From: Enhydrobacter sp.
GTDB taxonomy: Bacteria > Pseudomonadota > Alphaproteobacteria > Reyranellales > Reyranellaceae
Assembly: GCA_026126105.1 (NCBI GenBank)
Contig: JAHCJV010000051.1
Location: 1-40,445 of the forward strand
DNA length: 40,445 nt
Direction of reading: 5' to 3'
Shown: one piece after another, positions 1-7,339 of the stretch
How positions within the stretch are numbered: the stretch's first letter is position 1
Layout: the number at the start of each line of letters is the position of its first letter
Translations under genes and position numbers: made by a program
The notes under the pieces: model-generated
Database searches by the model: none
What the model was told of the DNA's origin: nothing
Seen by the model: the letters and a program-made list of their open reading frames with translations, nothing else

Positions 1-999
1 GCGGCCAAGGCCGGCATCCCGATCCATTACGAGACGGCGGCCGTGTCGCTGATCGAGGAGGACGGGGTCGTGCGCGGCGTGATCGCGCGGCACAAGGGTC
101 GCAAGGTCCGGATCGGCGCCAAGGCGGTCGTGCTGGCCTGCGGCGGCTTCGAGAGCAACGCCGAGATGCGCACGCGCTATCTCGGGCCGACCTGGGATCT
201 CGCCAAGGTGCGCGGCACGCGCTTCAACACCGGCGCCGGCATCAACATGGCGCTGGCGATCGGCGCCAAGGCGCACGGCAACTGGTCGGGCGGCCACGCG
301 GTCGGCTGGGACATGAACGCGCCGGAGTTCGGCGACCTCGAGGTCGGCGACAATTTCCAGAAGCACTCCTACCCGCTCGGCATCATGGTCAATGCCAACG
401 GCGTGCGCTTCGTCGACGAGGGCGCCGACTTCCGCAACTACACCTATGCCAAGTACGGCGCGGTGATCCTGGCCCAGCCGCAGCAGTTCGCCTGGCAGAT
501 CTTCGACGCCAAGGTGCTCGACCGGCTGCGCGACGAATACCGCATCAAGCGCATGACCAAGGTGCGCGCCGACACGATCGAGGAGCTCGCCACCAAGCTC
601 GAGGGCGTGAACCAGGAGCAGTTCCTCAAGACCATCAAGGAATGGAATGCCGCGGTCATGACCGAGGTGCCGTTCAATCCGGCGATCAAGGACGGCCGTG
701 GCGTGCGCGGCCTGGCCGTCCCCAAGAGCAACTGGGCGAATACGATCGACCAGGCGCCGTTCGAGGCCTATGCCGTGACCTGCGGCCTCACCTTCACCTT
801 CGGCGGGCTCAAGATCACGACCAGTGGCGAGGTCGAGAGCACCGACGGCCACGTGATCCCCGGCTTGTTCGCCGCGGGAGAGCTGGTCGGCGGGCTGTTC
901 TACCACAACTATCCCGGCGGCACCGGGCTGGTGTCCGGCGCGGTGCTGGGCAAGATGGCGGGCGACGGCGCCGGCAAGTACGTTTCCGGCAAGAACTAG
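1..999 (+). CDS. FAD-dependent fumarate reductase/tricarballylate dehydrogenase-type flavoprotein (5' truncated by window)
   Basis: The frame is open from base 1, so the N-terminal FAD-binding part lies outside the window. The visible 332 residues are the central and C-terminal parts of an FAD_binding_2 (succinate dehydrogenase/fumarate reductase flavoprotein) enzyme. The C-terminus carries the usual FAD-contacting glycine-rich stretch (GLFAAGELVGG, then YPGGTGLVSGAVLGKMAG). Such stand-alone flavoproteins oxidise or reduce carboxylic acids; the tricarballylate dehydrogenase TcuA is one well-known type. The next gene, 8 bp downstream, encodes a tricarboxylate-type binding protein, which fits uptake and oxidation of a di- or tricarboxylate, but the substrate is inference. 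3-ketosteroid dehydrogenase-like relatives are an alternative. Confidence 0.8.
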   Translation, partial: AAKAGIPIHYETAAVSLIEEDGVVRGVIARHKGRKVRIGAKAVVLACGGFESNAEMRTRYLGPTWDLAKVRGTRFNTGAGINMALAIGAKAHGNWSGGHAVGWDMNAPEFGDLEVGDNFQKHSYPLGIMVNANGVRFVDEGADFRNYTYAKYGAVILAQPQQFAWQIFDAKVLDRLRDEYRIKRMTKVRADTIEELATKLEGVNQEQFLKTIKEWNAAVMTEVPFNPAIKDGRGVRGLAVPKSNWANTIDQAPFEAYAVTCGLTFTFGGLKITTSGEVESTDGHVIPGLFAAGELVGGLFYHNYPGGTGLVSGAVLGKMAGDGAGKYVSGKN

Positions 1000-1007
1000 G
1001 AGAACCC

Positions 1008-1985
1008 ATGCTCAATCTCACGCGCCGTCACGCTCTCGCCCTTGGCTCGGGCGCCCTCCTCCTCCCATCCGGCTTGCGGGCCCAATCTGCTTGGCCGAAC
1101 GGACCGGTGACCTTCGTCGTCGGCTATGCCGCTGGCGGCAGCACGGACATCAATGCCCGCGAGCTCGCCAACGTCATGACCCCGGTCATTGGCCAGCAGA
1201 TCATCATCGACAACAAGGGTGGCGCGGCCGGATCGATCGGCCTGCGCAACGTGGCGTCCGCCAAGCCGGACGGCCAGACGCTGTTTGTTGCCGTCGGCAC
1301 CAACGTGATCATCAACCCGCACGTCCAGAAGGGCATGATCGATACTCTCACGAGCCTGGCGCCGATCTGCCAGATCACGGACTATCAGTACGTGCTGGTC
1401 GTGGGCAACAAGGTGCCCGCCAAGAACGCGGCCGAGCTGGTGGCAATGGCCAAGAAGGACCCCGACTCGCTCACCTTCTCCTCGTCCGGCGTGGGCGGCA
1501 ACAACCACCTCGCCGGCGCGCTCTTCGCCCGGGCGGCCGGGATCAAGATCACACATGTGCCCTACAAGGGGACGGGACCGGCCGTGGCCGACGTAATCAG
1601 CGGCCAGATCACGATGAACTTCTCGTCGCTGCCCCCCGCGGTGTCCCAGATCAAGGGCGGCAATCTCAAGGCTCTGGCCGTGACCGGCGACAAGCGCGTG
1701 AAGTCACTGCCCGACGTGCCGACGCTCAAGGAACAGGGCATCGATGTCGTCGTGACCAGCTGGCAGGGTCTGTTTGCGCCCGCCAAAACGCCCGACGCCA
1801 TCCTCGACAAGATCGAGAAGTCCACGAAGGAGGCGATGAAGAACCCGAAATGGGTCGAGGCCCTGGAGCGGGACGGCCTCGAGCAGCCGCCCGAGCGCAC
1901 CCGCGCGCAGTTCGCCAAGTTCGTTGGCGAAGAGCACGCCTTCTGGGGGAAGACGCTGAAGGAGCTCAAGATCGAGATGGAGTGA
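1008..1985 (+). CDS. Bug/TctC-family periplasmic substrate-binding protein
   Basis: A 325-residue extracytoplasmic binding protein of the tripartite tricarboxylate transporter (Bug/TctC) family. The N-terminus is an export signal with an Arg-Arg pair (LTRRHALALGSG) ending near LRAQ, possibly Tat-type. The family core is visible: VTFVVGYAAGGSTDINAR near the N-terminus, the NKGGAAGSIG loop, and THVPYKGTGPAVADVISGQI in the middle. The start at 1008 has AGGAGA five bases upstream; the longer upstream frame overlaps the flavoprotein gene and is not used. No TctA or TctB membrane subunits are in the window, which is common for orphan Bug genes. It is probably co-transcribed with the flavoprotein and may bind its substrate (inference). 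Confidence 0.9.
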   Translation: MLNLTRRHALALGSGALLLPSGLRAQSAWPNGPVTFVVGYAAGGSTDINARELANVMTPVIGQQIIIDNKGGAAGSIGLRNVASAKPDGQTLFVAVGTNVIINPHVQKGMIDTLTSLAPICQITDYQYVLVVGNKVPAKNAAELVAMAKKDPDSLTFSSSGVGGNNHLAGALFARAAGIKITHVPYKGTGPAVADVISGQITMNFSSLPPAVSQIKGGNLKALAVTGDKRVKSLPDVPTLKEQGIDVVVTSWQGLFAPAKTPDAILDKIEKSTKEAMKNPKWVEALERDGLEQPPERTRAQFAKFVGEEHAFWGKTLKELKIEME

Positions 1986-2014
1986 TCGGTCCTGTCAGGA
2001 GCGCGCGGAGGACT

Positions 2015-2566
2015 TTAGCTCCTTCGCGGCACCAGACAGAATCCTTGCGCCTCAATTCCGAGGGTGGGATTGAACTTCGAGCGGAAGTTCTCGAATGCGA
2101 TCGCAGCCGTCAGCTCGACGATCTGCGGCTCGGTGAAGTGCTTCTTCACCTGGGCGAACAGCACGTCATCGACCTGCCGGTCAGTGTAGGTCACGGCCTC
2201 GGCATAATCGAGCGCGACCCGCTCGCTGTCGCTGAACAGTTTGCTGTCGCGCCAGGTCACCACTTCGCTGACCTTGTCGAGCCCGCCTTCGGTTTCCGCC
2301 ACACGGACGGAATTGATGTCAATTCAAAACGGGCAGCCGTTGATCGATGCGACCCTGAGATAGATCAGCGGCAGAAGCGCCTTGGGCAGCTGCCCGGACT
2401 GCTCGATCGCCTGCCCCATCAGCCCGGCTGCGCGAAGGATCGGCGGGCAGTGGGCCATGACCTTGGTCGTGTTCAGCACGTCGCCGAACAGTTCGCGCTG
2501 CTTGTCGAAAATGGGCTTCAGCGTCGGGTCGCCACCGTCATCCGTGATCTCGCCGATGCGCGCCAT
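2015..2566 (-). CDS. CMD/AhpD-like protein, candidate selenoprotein with in-frame TGA (Sec81)
   Basis: One reading frame of 183 residues interrupted by a single TGA at 2326-2324. The first 80 residues end VASINGCPF, and the same frame resumes IDINSVRVAETEGG and runs through a typical CMD-domain C-terminus (WRDSKLFSDSERVALDYAEA). In this alkylhydroperoxidase/carboxymuconolactone decarboxylase-like superfamily the position after CPF is normally the second Cys of a CxxC redox pair, so the TGA replaces exactly that Cys (Cys78-Pro-Phe-Sec81). There is no frameshift, and the codons on both sides are coherent. A SECIS-like hairpin follows directly. The ATG at 2566 has GGAGG eight bases upstream. The likely role is thiol/selenol peroxidase or disulfide chemistry (family inference). 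Alternatives are a nonsense-mutated pseudogene, a sequencing error, or translation of only an 80-residue fragment. A GTG at 2302 could be miscalled as a separate start for the second half. Confidence 0.75.
2294..2326 (-). promoter_or_regulatory. Candidate bacterial SECIS element directly after the TGA codon
   Basis: On the minus strand, starting just after TGA (2326-2324), the sequence folds as UUCCG (2312-2308), bulged U (2307), CC (2306-2305), loop GUGU (2304-2301), GG (2300-2299), CGGAA (2298-2294). That is seven base pairs, one bulged U on the 5' side and a tetraloop beginning GU. The loop G and U are 20 and 21 nt after the TGA, the same spacing as the SelB-contacting GU in the E. coli fdhF SECIS, which also has a bulged U on the 5' strand. 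The element lies wholly inside the coding frame, as bacterial SECIS elements do. Folding was done by eye. Confidence 0.65.
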
Positions 2567-2590
2567 GCCAGTTCCCTCCAGCGAACGCGA

Positions 2591-2608
2591 GTATCATAGT
2601 TCTGATAC
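2591..2608 (-). promoter_or_regulatory. Perfect 6-bp inverted repeat (operator candidate) over a -10-like box
   Basis: GTATCA-N6-TGATAC lies 25 bp upstream of the start of the CMD/AhpD-like gene. Read on the minus strand, its downstream half contains TATGAT, a five-of-six match to the sigma70 -10 box, while no good -35 box sits 16-18 bp further up. A repressor or redox regulator of the MarR/HxlR/TetR type binding here could control the gene; the regulator is not identifiable from the window. Confidence 0.4.
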
Positions 2609-2643
2609 CTTACTTTCGCGCCATAGCATTTCTCATGGTCGCC

Positions 2644-3036
2644 CTAGGACGGTTTCGACCACTCGCGGATGCGAGGCTCATCCAGCCAGGCGCGCGCGGC
2701 CGCCGCATCGCTGAAGAATCGGATGGGACGGTCGGGAACTGCCAACACGCCAAGCATGCGCGCAAACCGCTCATGCTTGTCGCGCGGCATGACGACCGCC
2801 AGCGGCCCAGGCTGCCCGACCTGCTGTAGGCCTCGCATCCGTACGGCCAGCCCCATGATGTCGTGGTCGTCCATCAGCGGTTCGCCCTCGCTGCCGTCGA
2901 AGAGCCGGCGATAGCCGCCGGCTCCCGCGCCGGACATGGCATCGAGATAGGCGTTCGCCTCCTCCTTCGTCACGCCGCCCTCGGCCACCGCCGTCATCAA
3001 GCGCTCGCGCGAATCGATTATCCAATAGAGAGGCAT
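2644..3036 (-). CDS. Small STAS/SpoIIAA-like domain protein, hypothetical
   Basis: About 130 residues starting MPLYWIIDSRERLMTAVAEG. The order of strands and helices (YWIIDSRERLMTAVAEGGV, then KEEANAYLDAMSGAGAGGYR, then DHDIMGLAVRMR, and a C-terminal segment ending RIRFFSDAAAARAWLDE-like) resembles the single-domain STAS/SpoIIAA-like proteins common in alphaproteobacteria. That assignment rests on general pattern only. I chose the ATG at 3036; an in-frame GTG at 3060 would add eight residues and lies in a hairpin. It has no membrane segment or signal peptide. It sits between serA (stop 3116) and the selenoprotein candidate (77 bp downstream) on the same strand, so joint transcription is possible. 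Function unknown. Confidence 0.65.
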   Translation of the reverse strand: MPLYWIIDSRERLMTAVAEGGVTKEEANAYLDAMSGAGAGGYRRLFDGSEGEPLMDDHDIMGLAVRMRGLQQVGQPGPLAVVMPRDKHERFARMLGVLAVPDRPIRFFSDAAAARAWLDEPRIREWSKPS

Positions 3037-3055
3037 GGACGCCTGATCTCTCGAC

Positions 3056-3071
3056 CTCACGAAAACGTGAG
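3056..3071. repeat. Short perfect hairpin between serA and the STAS-like gene
   Basis: CTCACG-AAAA-CGTGAG, a 6-bp stem with a four-base loop, 45 bp after the serA stop. It lacks a T-run on the minus strand, so it is a weak terminator or RNA-processing hairpin candidate only. Confidence 0.3.
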
Positions 3072-3115
3072 CATAGCAAGGGACGACGGCAACCCCAAAC
3101 CCATACCTTCGTCGA

Positions 3116-4699
3116 TTAGAACCCCAGCGCTTTGGCCTGAACCACGCCCTCGACCGCGGCGATCTGGGCGGTGAGCGCCGGCGGCAGCGGCTGATCGACC
3201 TGCACGATCGCGATCGCCGAGCCGCCGGGCCTGTCTCGCCCGAGATGGAAGGTCGCGATGTTGACGGCGTTCTCGCCGAGCAGGGTGCCGAGGCGTCCGA
3301 TGAAGCCAGGCTTGTCGTCGTTGGTGATGTAGAGCATGTGGGGCGCGAACTCGGCCTCGATCTCGATGCCCTTGATCTCGACGATGCGCGGATGCTTGCC
3401 GCCGAACAGTGTGCCGGTGACGGAGCGTGTGTGCTTCTCGCTGGTGACGGTTAGCCGGATCATAGAGTTGTAGTCGCTGTCGCGCTCGTGCTTGACCTCG
3501 GCGACCTCGATGCCGCGCTCGCGGGCGATCACGGGCGCGTTCACCATGTTCACCGAGTCGAGCTGCGGCCGCAGCACGCCCATCAGCGCGACCTGGCTCA
3601 GCGGTTTGATGTTCAGCGCCGCCACCTGACCTTCGTACTCGATGGACACCGCCTTGATCTCGCTGTCGGTGAGCTGGCCGGCAAACGAGCCGAGCTTCTG
3701 CGCGAGATCGAGATAGGGCGCGAGCTTGGGCGCGTCCTCGGCCGAGACGTTGGGCATATTGAGCGAATTCGAGACCGCTCCGGTCAGCAGGTAGTCCGAC
3801 ATCTGCTCGGCGACCTGAAGCGCCACGTTCTCTTGCGCCTCGACCGTCGAGGCGCCGAGATGCGGCGTGCAAACCAGGTTGGGCGCGCCGAACAGCACGT
3901 TGGTCTTGGCCGGCTCCTCGACGAACACGTCGAAGCCCGCGCCGGCGATGTGGCCGGAGACCAGCAGGTCGCGCACCGCCAGCTCGTCGACCAGCCCGCC
4001 GCGCGCGCAGTTGATCACGCGCACCCCCTTCCTGGTCTTCATCAGGTTGGCGCGCGACAGGATGTTCTTGGTCTGATCGGTGAGCGGCGTGTGAACGGAG
4101 ATGAAGTCGGCGCGCGGCAGCAGCTGTTCGAGCGTCACCTTCTCCACGCCCAGCGCCGTGGCGCGCTCGTCGCTCAGGAACGGATCGTAGGCGATCACGC
4201 GCATCTTCAGCCCGATCGCGCGCTCGGCGACGATCGAGCCGATGTTGCCGCAGCCGATCAGGCCCAAGGTCTTGAAGCTGAGCTCGATGCCCAGGAAGCG
4301 GTTCTTCTCCCACTTGCCGGCCTGCGTGCTGGCATCGGCCGCCGGGACCTGCCGCGCGACGGCGAACATCAGGGCGATGGCGTGCTCGGCCGTGGTGATC
4401 GCGTTGCCGAACGGCGTGTTCATCACCACGACGCCGTGCGCCGTGGCCGACTTGATGTCGACATTGTCGACGCCGATGCCGGCGCGGCCGACTACTTTGA
4501 GGTTCTTCGCCTCGGCCAGCACCTCGGCCGTGACCTTGGTGGCGGAGCGGATCGCCAGCCCTTCGTAGTCGCCGATGATCGCGCGCAGCTCGGCCGGCTT
4601 CAGGCCGGGCTTGAAATCGACGTCGCAGCCGCGCTCCGAGAAGATCTGCACAGCGCGCGGCGACAGCTCGTCGGAAATGAGAACCTTGGGTTTTGCCAT
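3116..4699 (-). CDS. serA: D-3-phosphoglycerate dehydrogenase
   Basis: A 527-residue enzyme that oxidises 3-phosphoglycerate to 3-phosphohydroxypyruvate with NAD+, the first step of serine synthesis. The N-terminus MAKPKVLISDELSPRAVQIF begins the substrate-binding domain. The Rossmann motif is GLIGCGNIGSIVAERA, the catalytic Arg is in NCARGGLVDE, the Glu in VFVEEP, and the His in TPHLGAST. After the catalytic domain come the intervening (ASB) domain and a C-terminal ACT domain (YITNDDKPGFIGRLGTLLGE), which gives the long type of PGDH, often serine-inhibited. The ATG at 4699 has AGGAG nine bases upstream; the 34 extra upstream codons fall in a repeat and are rejected. It lies downstream of serC, with a palindromic repeat between them. 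Confidence 0.97.
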   Translation of the reverse strand: MAKPKVLISDELSPRAVQIFSERGCDVDFKPGLKPAELRAIIGDYEGLAIRSATKVTAEVLAEAKNLKVVGRAGIGVDNVDIKSATAHGVVVMNTPFGNAITTAEHAIALMFAVARQVPAADASTQAGKWEKNRFLGIELSFKTLGLIGCGNIGSIVAERAIGLKMRVIAYDPFLSDERATALGVEKVTLEQLLPRADFISVHTPLTDQTKNILSRANLMKTRKGVRVINCARGGLVDELAVRDLLVSGHIAGAGFDVFVEEPAKTNVLFGAPNLVCTPHLGASTVEAQENVALQVAEQMSDYLLTGAVSNSLNMPNVSAEDAPKLAPYLDLAQKLGSFAGQLTDSEIKAVSIEYEGQVAALNIKPLSQVALMGVLRPQLDSVNMVNAPVIARERGIEVAEVKHERDSDYNSMIRLTVTSEKHTRSVTGTLFGGKHPRIVEIKGIEIEAEFAPHMLYITNDDKPGFIGRLGTLLGENAVNIATFHLGRDRPGGSAIAIVQVDQPLPPALTAQIAAVEGVVQAKALGF

Positions 4700-4722
4700 G
4701 ATGAGTGCTCCTGGAATGTATT

Positions 4723-4837
4723 CGTCGTCCCGACCGGAGCCCGAAGGGCGCAGTGGAGGGACCTGGTCATCGCCGGCGGCCAACTGAACAGGTCCCTCCA
4801 CTACGCCGCGCTTCGCGCGGCTTCGGTCGGGATGACG
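4723..4837. repeat. Palindromic intergenic repeat, copy 1 (between serC and serA)
   Basis: A 115-bp imperfect palindrome. The outer arms are CGTCGTCCCGACCG (4723-4736) and CGGTCGGGATGACG (4824-4837). Inner arms carry AGTGGAGGGACCTG and its complement CAGGTCCCTCCACT, and the right arm has a small GC hairpin (GCCGCGCTTCGCGCGGC). It starts two bases after the serC stop and ends 24 bp before the serA start. The same sequence family recurs at 27873-27973. It may act as a transcript-stabilising or attenuating structure between serC and serA (inference). Confidence 0.75.
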
Positions 4838-4838
4838 G

Positions 4839-5999
4839 TTAAGAGTTGCTGAATTCGCGCTCGATCTCGCCGTAGGCCCAGTCGAGCCACGGCAGCAGTG
4901 CTTCGAGATCGGCCTTCTCGACCGTGGCGCCGCACCAGATGCGCAGGCCTGGCGGCGCGTCGCGATAGGAGCCCACGTCGTAGCCCGCCTTCTCGCTCTC
5001 CAGCAGGTCGGCCATCTTCTTTGCCGCCGCCGCCTGCTTATCGGGCGGCAGCGACCTGAACCACGGCGCGACGATGTTGAGACAAACCGAGGTGTTCGAG
5101 CGGATATCCTCGTCGTCGGCCAGGAAGGCGATCCAGTCGCGCTCCGCCACGAATGTCTCGAGCACGCCGAGGTTCGCCGCCGAGCGCGCGATGAGGCCCT
5201 TCAGGCCGCCGACGCTCTCGCCCCACTTCAGCCCGTCGATCGCATCCTCGACGCAGAGCAGCGACGGCGTGTTGATCGTGTCGCCCTTGAAGATCGCCTC
5301 GGAGAACTTCCCGCCCGAAGTCATGCGGAAAATCTTCGGCATTGGCCACGGCGGCGAATAGCTTTCGAGCCGCTCGATGGCGCGCGGGCTCAGCACGAGC
5401 ATGCCGTGCGCGCCCTCCCCGCCCATCACCTTCTGCCACGACCAGGTGACGACATCGAGCTTGTGCCACGGCAGGTCCATCGCGAACACCGCCGAGGTTG
5501 CGTCGCAGATCGCGAGCCCCTGGCGTGTGTCGGAGATCCAGTCGCCGTCCGGCACCTTCACGCCCGAGGTCGTCCCGTTCCAGGTGAAGACGACGTCGTG
5601 CGTCCAGTCGACCGCCTTCAGGTCGGCAATCTTGCCGTAGCCGGCCTTCAGCGTGCGCATGTCCTTGAGCTTGAGCTGCTTGGCCACGTCGGTGACCCAG
5701 CCCTCGCCGAAGCTCTCCCAAGTCAGCATGTCGACCGGCCGGGCGCCGAGTAGCGACCACAGCGCCATCTCGACCGCGCCGGTATCCGACGCCGGCACGA
5801 TTCCGACCCGATAGTCGGCCGGGATGCCGAGCATGGCTCGGGTGCGATCGACCGCTTCGACAATCTTCTTCTTGCCAACTTTCGATCGATGGGACCGCCC
5901 GACGGCGGCATCTTTGAGGGCTTCCGGAGTCCAACCCGGGCGTTTCGCGCAGGGTCCCGACGAAAAATCGGGACGCGCCGGACGTGCGTTCGGCTTCAT
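4839..5999 (-). CDS. serC: Phosphoserine aminotransferase
   Basis: A 386-residue PLP enzyme that converts 3-phosphohydroxypyruvate and glutamate to phosphoserine and 2-oxoglutarate; it can also serve pyridoxal phosphate synthesis. Family features are the N-terminal PDFSSGPCAKRPGW substrate-loop motif, TWNGTTSGVKVPDGDWI, the aspartate in ICDATSAVFAMDLPW, and the PLP Lys in WSWQKVMGGEGAHG. Three tandem ATGs occur at 6005, 6002 and 5999; a GGGAGAGAGG ribosome site ends at 6006, so the third gives the best spacing. Length matches the alphaproteobacterial form (about 390 residues). It is the promoter-proximal gene of serC-serA. Confidence 0.95.
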   Translation of the reverse strand: MKPNARPARPDFSSGPCAKRPGWTPEALKDAAVGRSHRSKVGKKKIVEAVDRTRAMLGIPADYRVGIVPASDTGAVEMALWSLLGARPVDMLTWESFGEGWVTDVAKQLKLKDMRTLKAGYGKIADLKAVDWTHDVVFTWNGTTSGVKVPDGDWISDTRQGLAICDATSAVFAMDLPWHKLDVVTWSWQKVMGGEGAHGMLVLSPRAIERLESYSPPWPMPKIFRMTSGGKFSEAIFKGDTINTPSLLCVEDAIDGLKWGESVGGLKGLIARSAANLGVLETFVAERDWIAFLADDEDIRSNTSVCLNIVAPWFRSLPPDKQAAAAKKMADLLESEKAGYDVGSYRDAPPGLRIWCGATVEKADLEALLPWLDWAYGEIEREFSNS

Positions 6000-6059
6000 C
6001 ATCATCCTCTCTCCCTTACAGAAGAGCTGCACTCCGGTGGGGGAGCGTGGCCCGGGCGC

Positions 6060-6088
6060 GTAGTACGCCAAGAGTTTCAATTTTGCAA
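6060..6088 (-). promoter_or_regulatory. Possible sigma70 promoter for serC-serA
   Basis: On the minus strand TTGCAA (6088-6083) and TACTAC (6065-6060) are separated by 17 bp and lie about 55 bp upstream of the serC start, in the gap divergent from the epoxide hydrolase gene. The -10 match is modest, so this is a candidate only. Confidence 0.3.
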
Positions 6089-6147
6089 AGCCAAAGATGT
6101 CCACGCCTGGCATATGATCGCGCGCGATCCCGGACCGAGAGACCCGC

Positions 6148-7116
6148 ATGAAACCGGAACTGCAGATCATCAAGACCAACGGCATCCGCCTCCGGGTGGC
6201 GCTCGCCGGCGACGGTCCGCTCGTCGTCTTGATCCACGGTTTTCCCGAAAGCTGGTACTCGTGGCGCCATCAGATTCCTGCGCTGGCGAACGCCGGCTAT
6301 CGCGTCGCCGCGCCGGACGTGCGCGGCTATGGCGGCAGCGACAGGCCGCACACCATCGAGGCGTATGCGATCAGGGACATGAGCGCCGACATCAACGGGC
6401 TGATCGCAGCGCTCGGCGAGGAACGGGCCGTCGTCGTCGGGCACGACTGGGGCGCACCGATCGCCTACGGCACGGCGTTGTTTCACCCGGAGCATGTGCG
6501 CGCCGTTGTCGGGCTCAGCGTACCGCACCTCGGCCGGGGGCCGATGCCGAGCGTCGAGCTGTTCCGCAAGATCTACAAGGACCGCTTCTTCTATCAGCTC
6601 TATTTCCAGGAGCCCGGCCTCGCGGAGGCCGAGCTGGAGGCCGACATACGGCTCAGCCTGCGCAAGATCTACCATTCGACCCCGATGGAGCACCCGACGG
6701 GGCCAGGCTTCCTCGACCGACTGGTCGACCCGGAAGTGCTGCCGTCCTGGCTGGCCGAGGCCAATCTCGACTACTTCACCCGTCAATTTCAGGACAGCGG
6801 CTTCAGGGGCCCGCTCAATCGCTACCGCAACTCCGAACGCGATTTCGAGCAGCTTGCCGTCCTCGAAGGCAGGCCGATCGCTCAGCCCTGTGCCTTCCTG
6901 GCCGGCAGCCTCGATCCGGTCCTGCGCATGGTACCCGGAGTCGACATGGTCGAGCTGATGCGCCGCCACGTCAGCCACCTACGCCACGTCCAACTGGTCG
7001 AAGGGGCCGGCCACTGGCTGCAGCAGGAGCGGCCGGCTGAAGTCAACGCAGCGCTCCTTGCGTTCCTGTGCGGACTAGACGAGCGCCCAACCACCGCTGG
7101 AGCGTCGCACGGTTAG
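6148..7116 (+). CDS. Soluble epoxide hydrolase-type alpha/beta hydrolase
   Basis: A 322-residue cytoplasmic alpha/beta hydrolase, close in sequence pattern to soluble epoxide hydrolases, which open epoxides to vicinal diols through an aspartyl ester. HGFPESWYSWRHQ (residues 30-42) gives the oxyanion loop, the nucleophile is Asp100 in VGHDWGAP, the relay acid is probably Asp256 in AGSLDPV, and the base is His289 in GAGHWLQQE. Lid tyrosines that activate the epoxide are likely in FFYQLYF and LNRYRN. It is transcribed divergently from serC and ends in a hairpin-rich convergent gap. A haloalkane dehalogenase is less likely because the lid pattern and HGFPE loop fit epoxide hydrolases. The natural substrate is unknown. 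Confidence 0.88.
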   Translation: MKPELQIIKTNGIRLRVALAGDGPLVVLIHGFPESWYSWRHQIPALANAGYRVAAPDVRGYGGSDRPHTIEAYAIRDMSADINGLIAALGEERAVVVGHDWGAPIAYGTALFHPEHVRAVVGLSVPHLGRGPMPSVELFRKIYKDRFFYQLYFQEPGLAEAELEADIRLSLRKIYHSTPMEHPTGPGFLDRLVDPEVLPSWLAEANLDYFTRQFQDSGFRGPLNRYRNSERDFEQLAVLEGRPIAQPCAFLAGSLDPVLRMVPGVDMVELMRRHVSHLRHVQLVEGAGHWLQQERPAEVNAALLAFLCGLDERPTTAGASHG

Positions 7117-7189
7117 GCGGCTCCGTTCCCGACGGCACGCCACACGACTCCAGTCGCGCGTCATGGGCTGCTGCAACAGCGAGGAAGAC

Positions 7190-7228
7190 GCGCCACGTCG
7201 GCGAATGCACATTCGCCTTTAGTGGCGC
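7190..7228. terminator. Two-tier hairpin downstream of the epoxide hydrolase
   Basis: Outer arms GCGCCAC (7190-7196) and GTGGCGC (7222-7228) enclose an inner perfect stem GGCGAATG/CATTCGCC (7200-7217). It lies in the convergent gap and could end transcripts from either side; there is no long T-run. Confidence 0.45.
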
Positions 7229-7251
7229 GCGCCCGGCGAAGGAGGGTGTTT

Positions 7252-7334
7252 GCTGGGAGCGCGGCTCTCCGGAGCCGCTCATCGGGTGCCGCCAGTCGAA
7301 GAAGATAGCGGCTCTGGAGAGCCGCGCTCCCAGC
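7252..7334. repeat. 28-bp inverted repeat pair in the convergent gap
   Basis: The arm at 7252-7279 (begins GCTGGGAGCGCGGCTCTCC) is repeated in inverted form at 7307-7334 with one mismatch, 27 bp apart. Each arm is itself partly self-complementary (GGCTCTCCGGAGCC). This has the form of a small mobile palindromic element of the REP/MITE type or a strong bidirectional terminator. It ends six bases before the stop codon of the amide hydrolase gene. Confidence 0.7.
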
Positions 7335-7339
7335 GTCTC

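Noticed and set aside
2015..2302. Separate 95-residue gene starting at GTG 2302
   Set aside because: It is the same frame as the upstream 80-residue frame, with the start codon inside the SECIS-like loop and no ribosome site; it is better read as the second half of one TGA-containing gene.
3057..4313. Long open frames antisense or shifted within serA (also 3488-4852)
   Set aside because: High-GC shadow frames with Arg/Gly/Ala-rich, low-complexity products; serA is unambiguous.
5960..5985. Short inverted repeat GTCCCGA/TCGGGAC
   Set aside because: It lies in the 5' coding part of serC and is explained by coding sequence; no sign of function.
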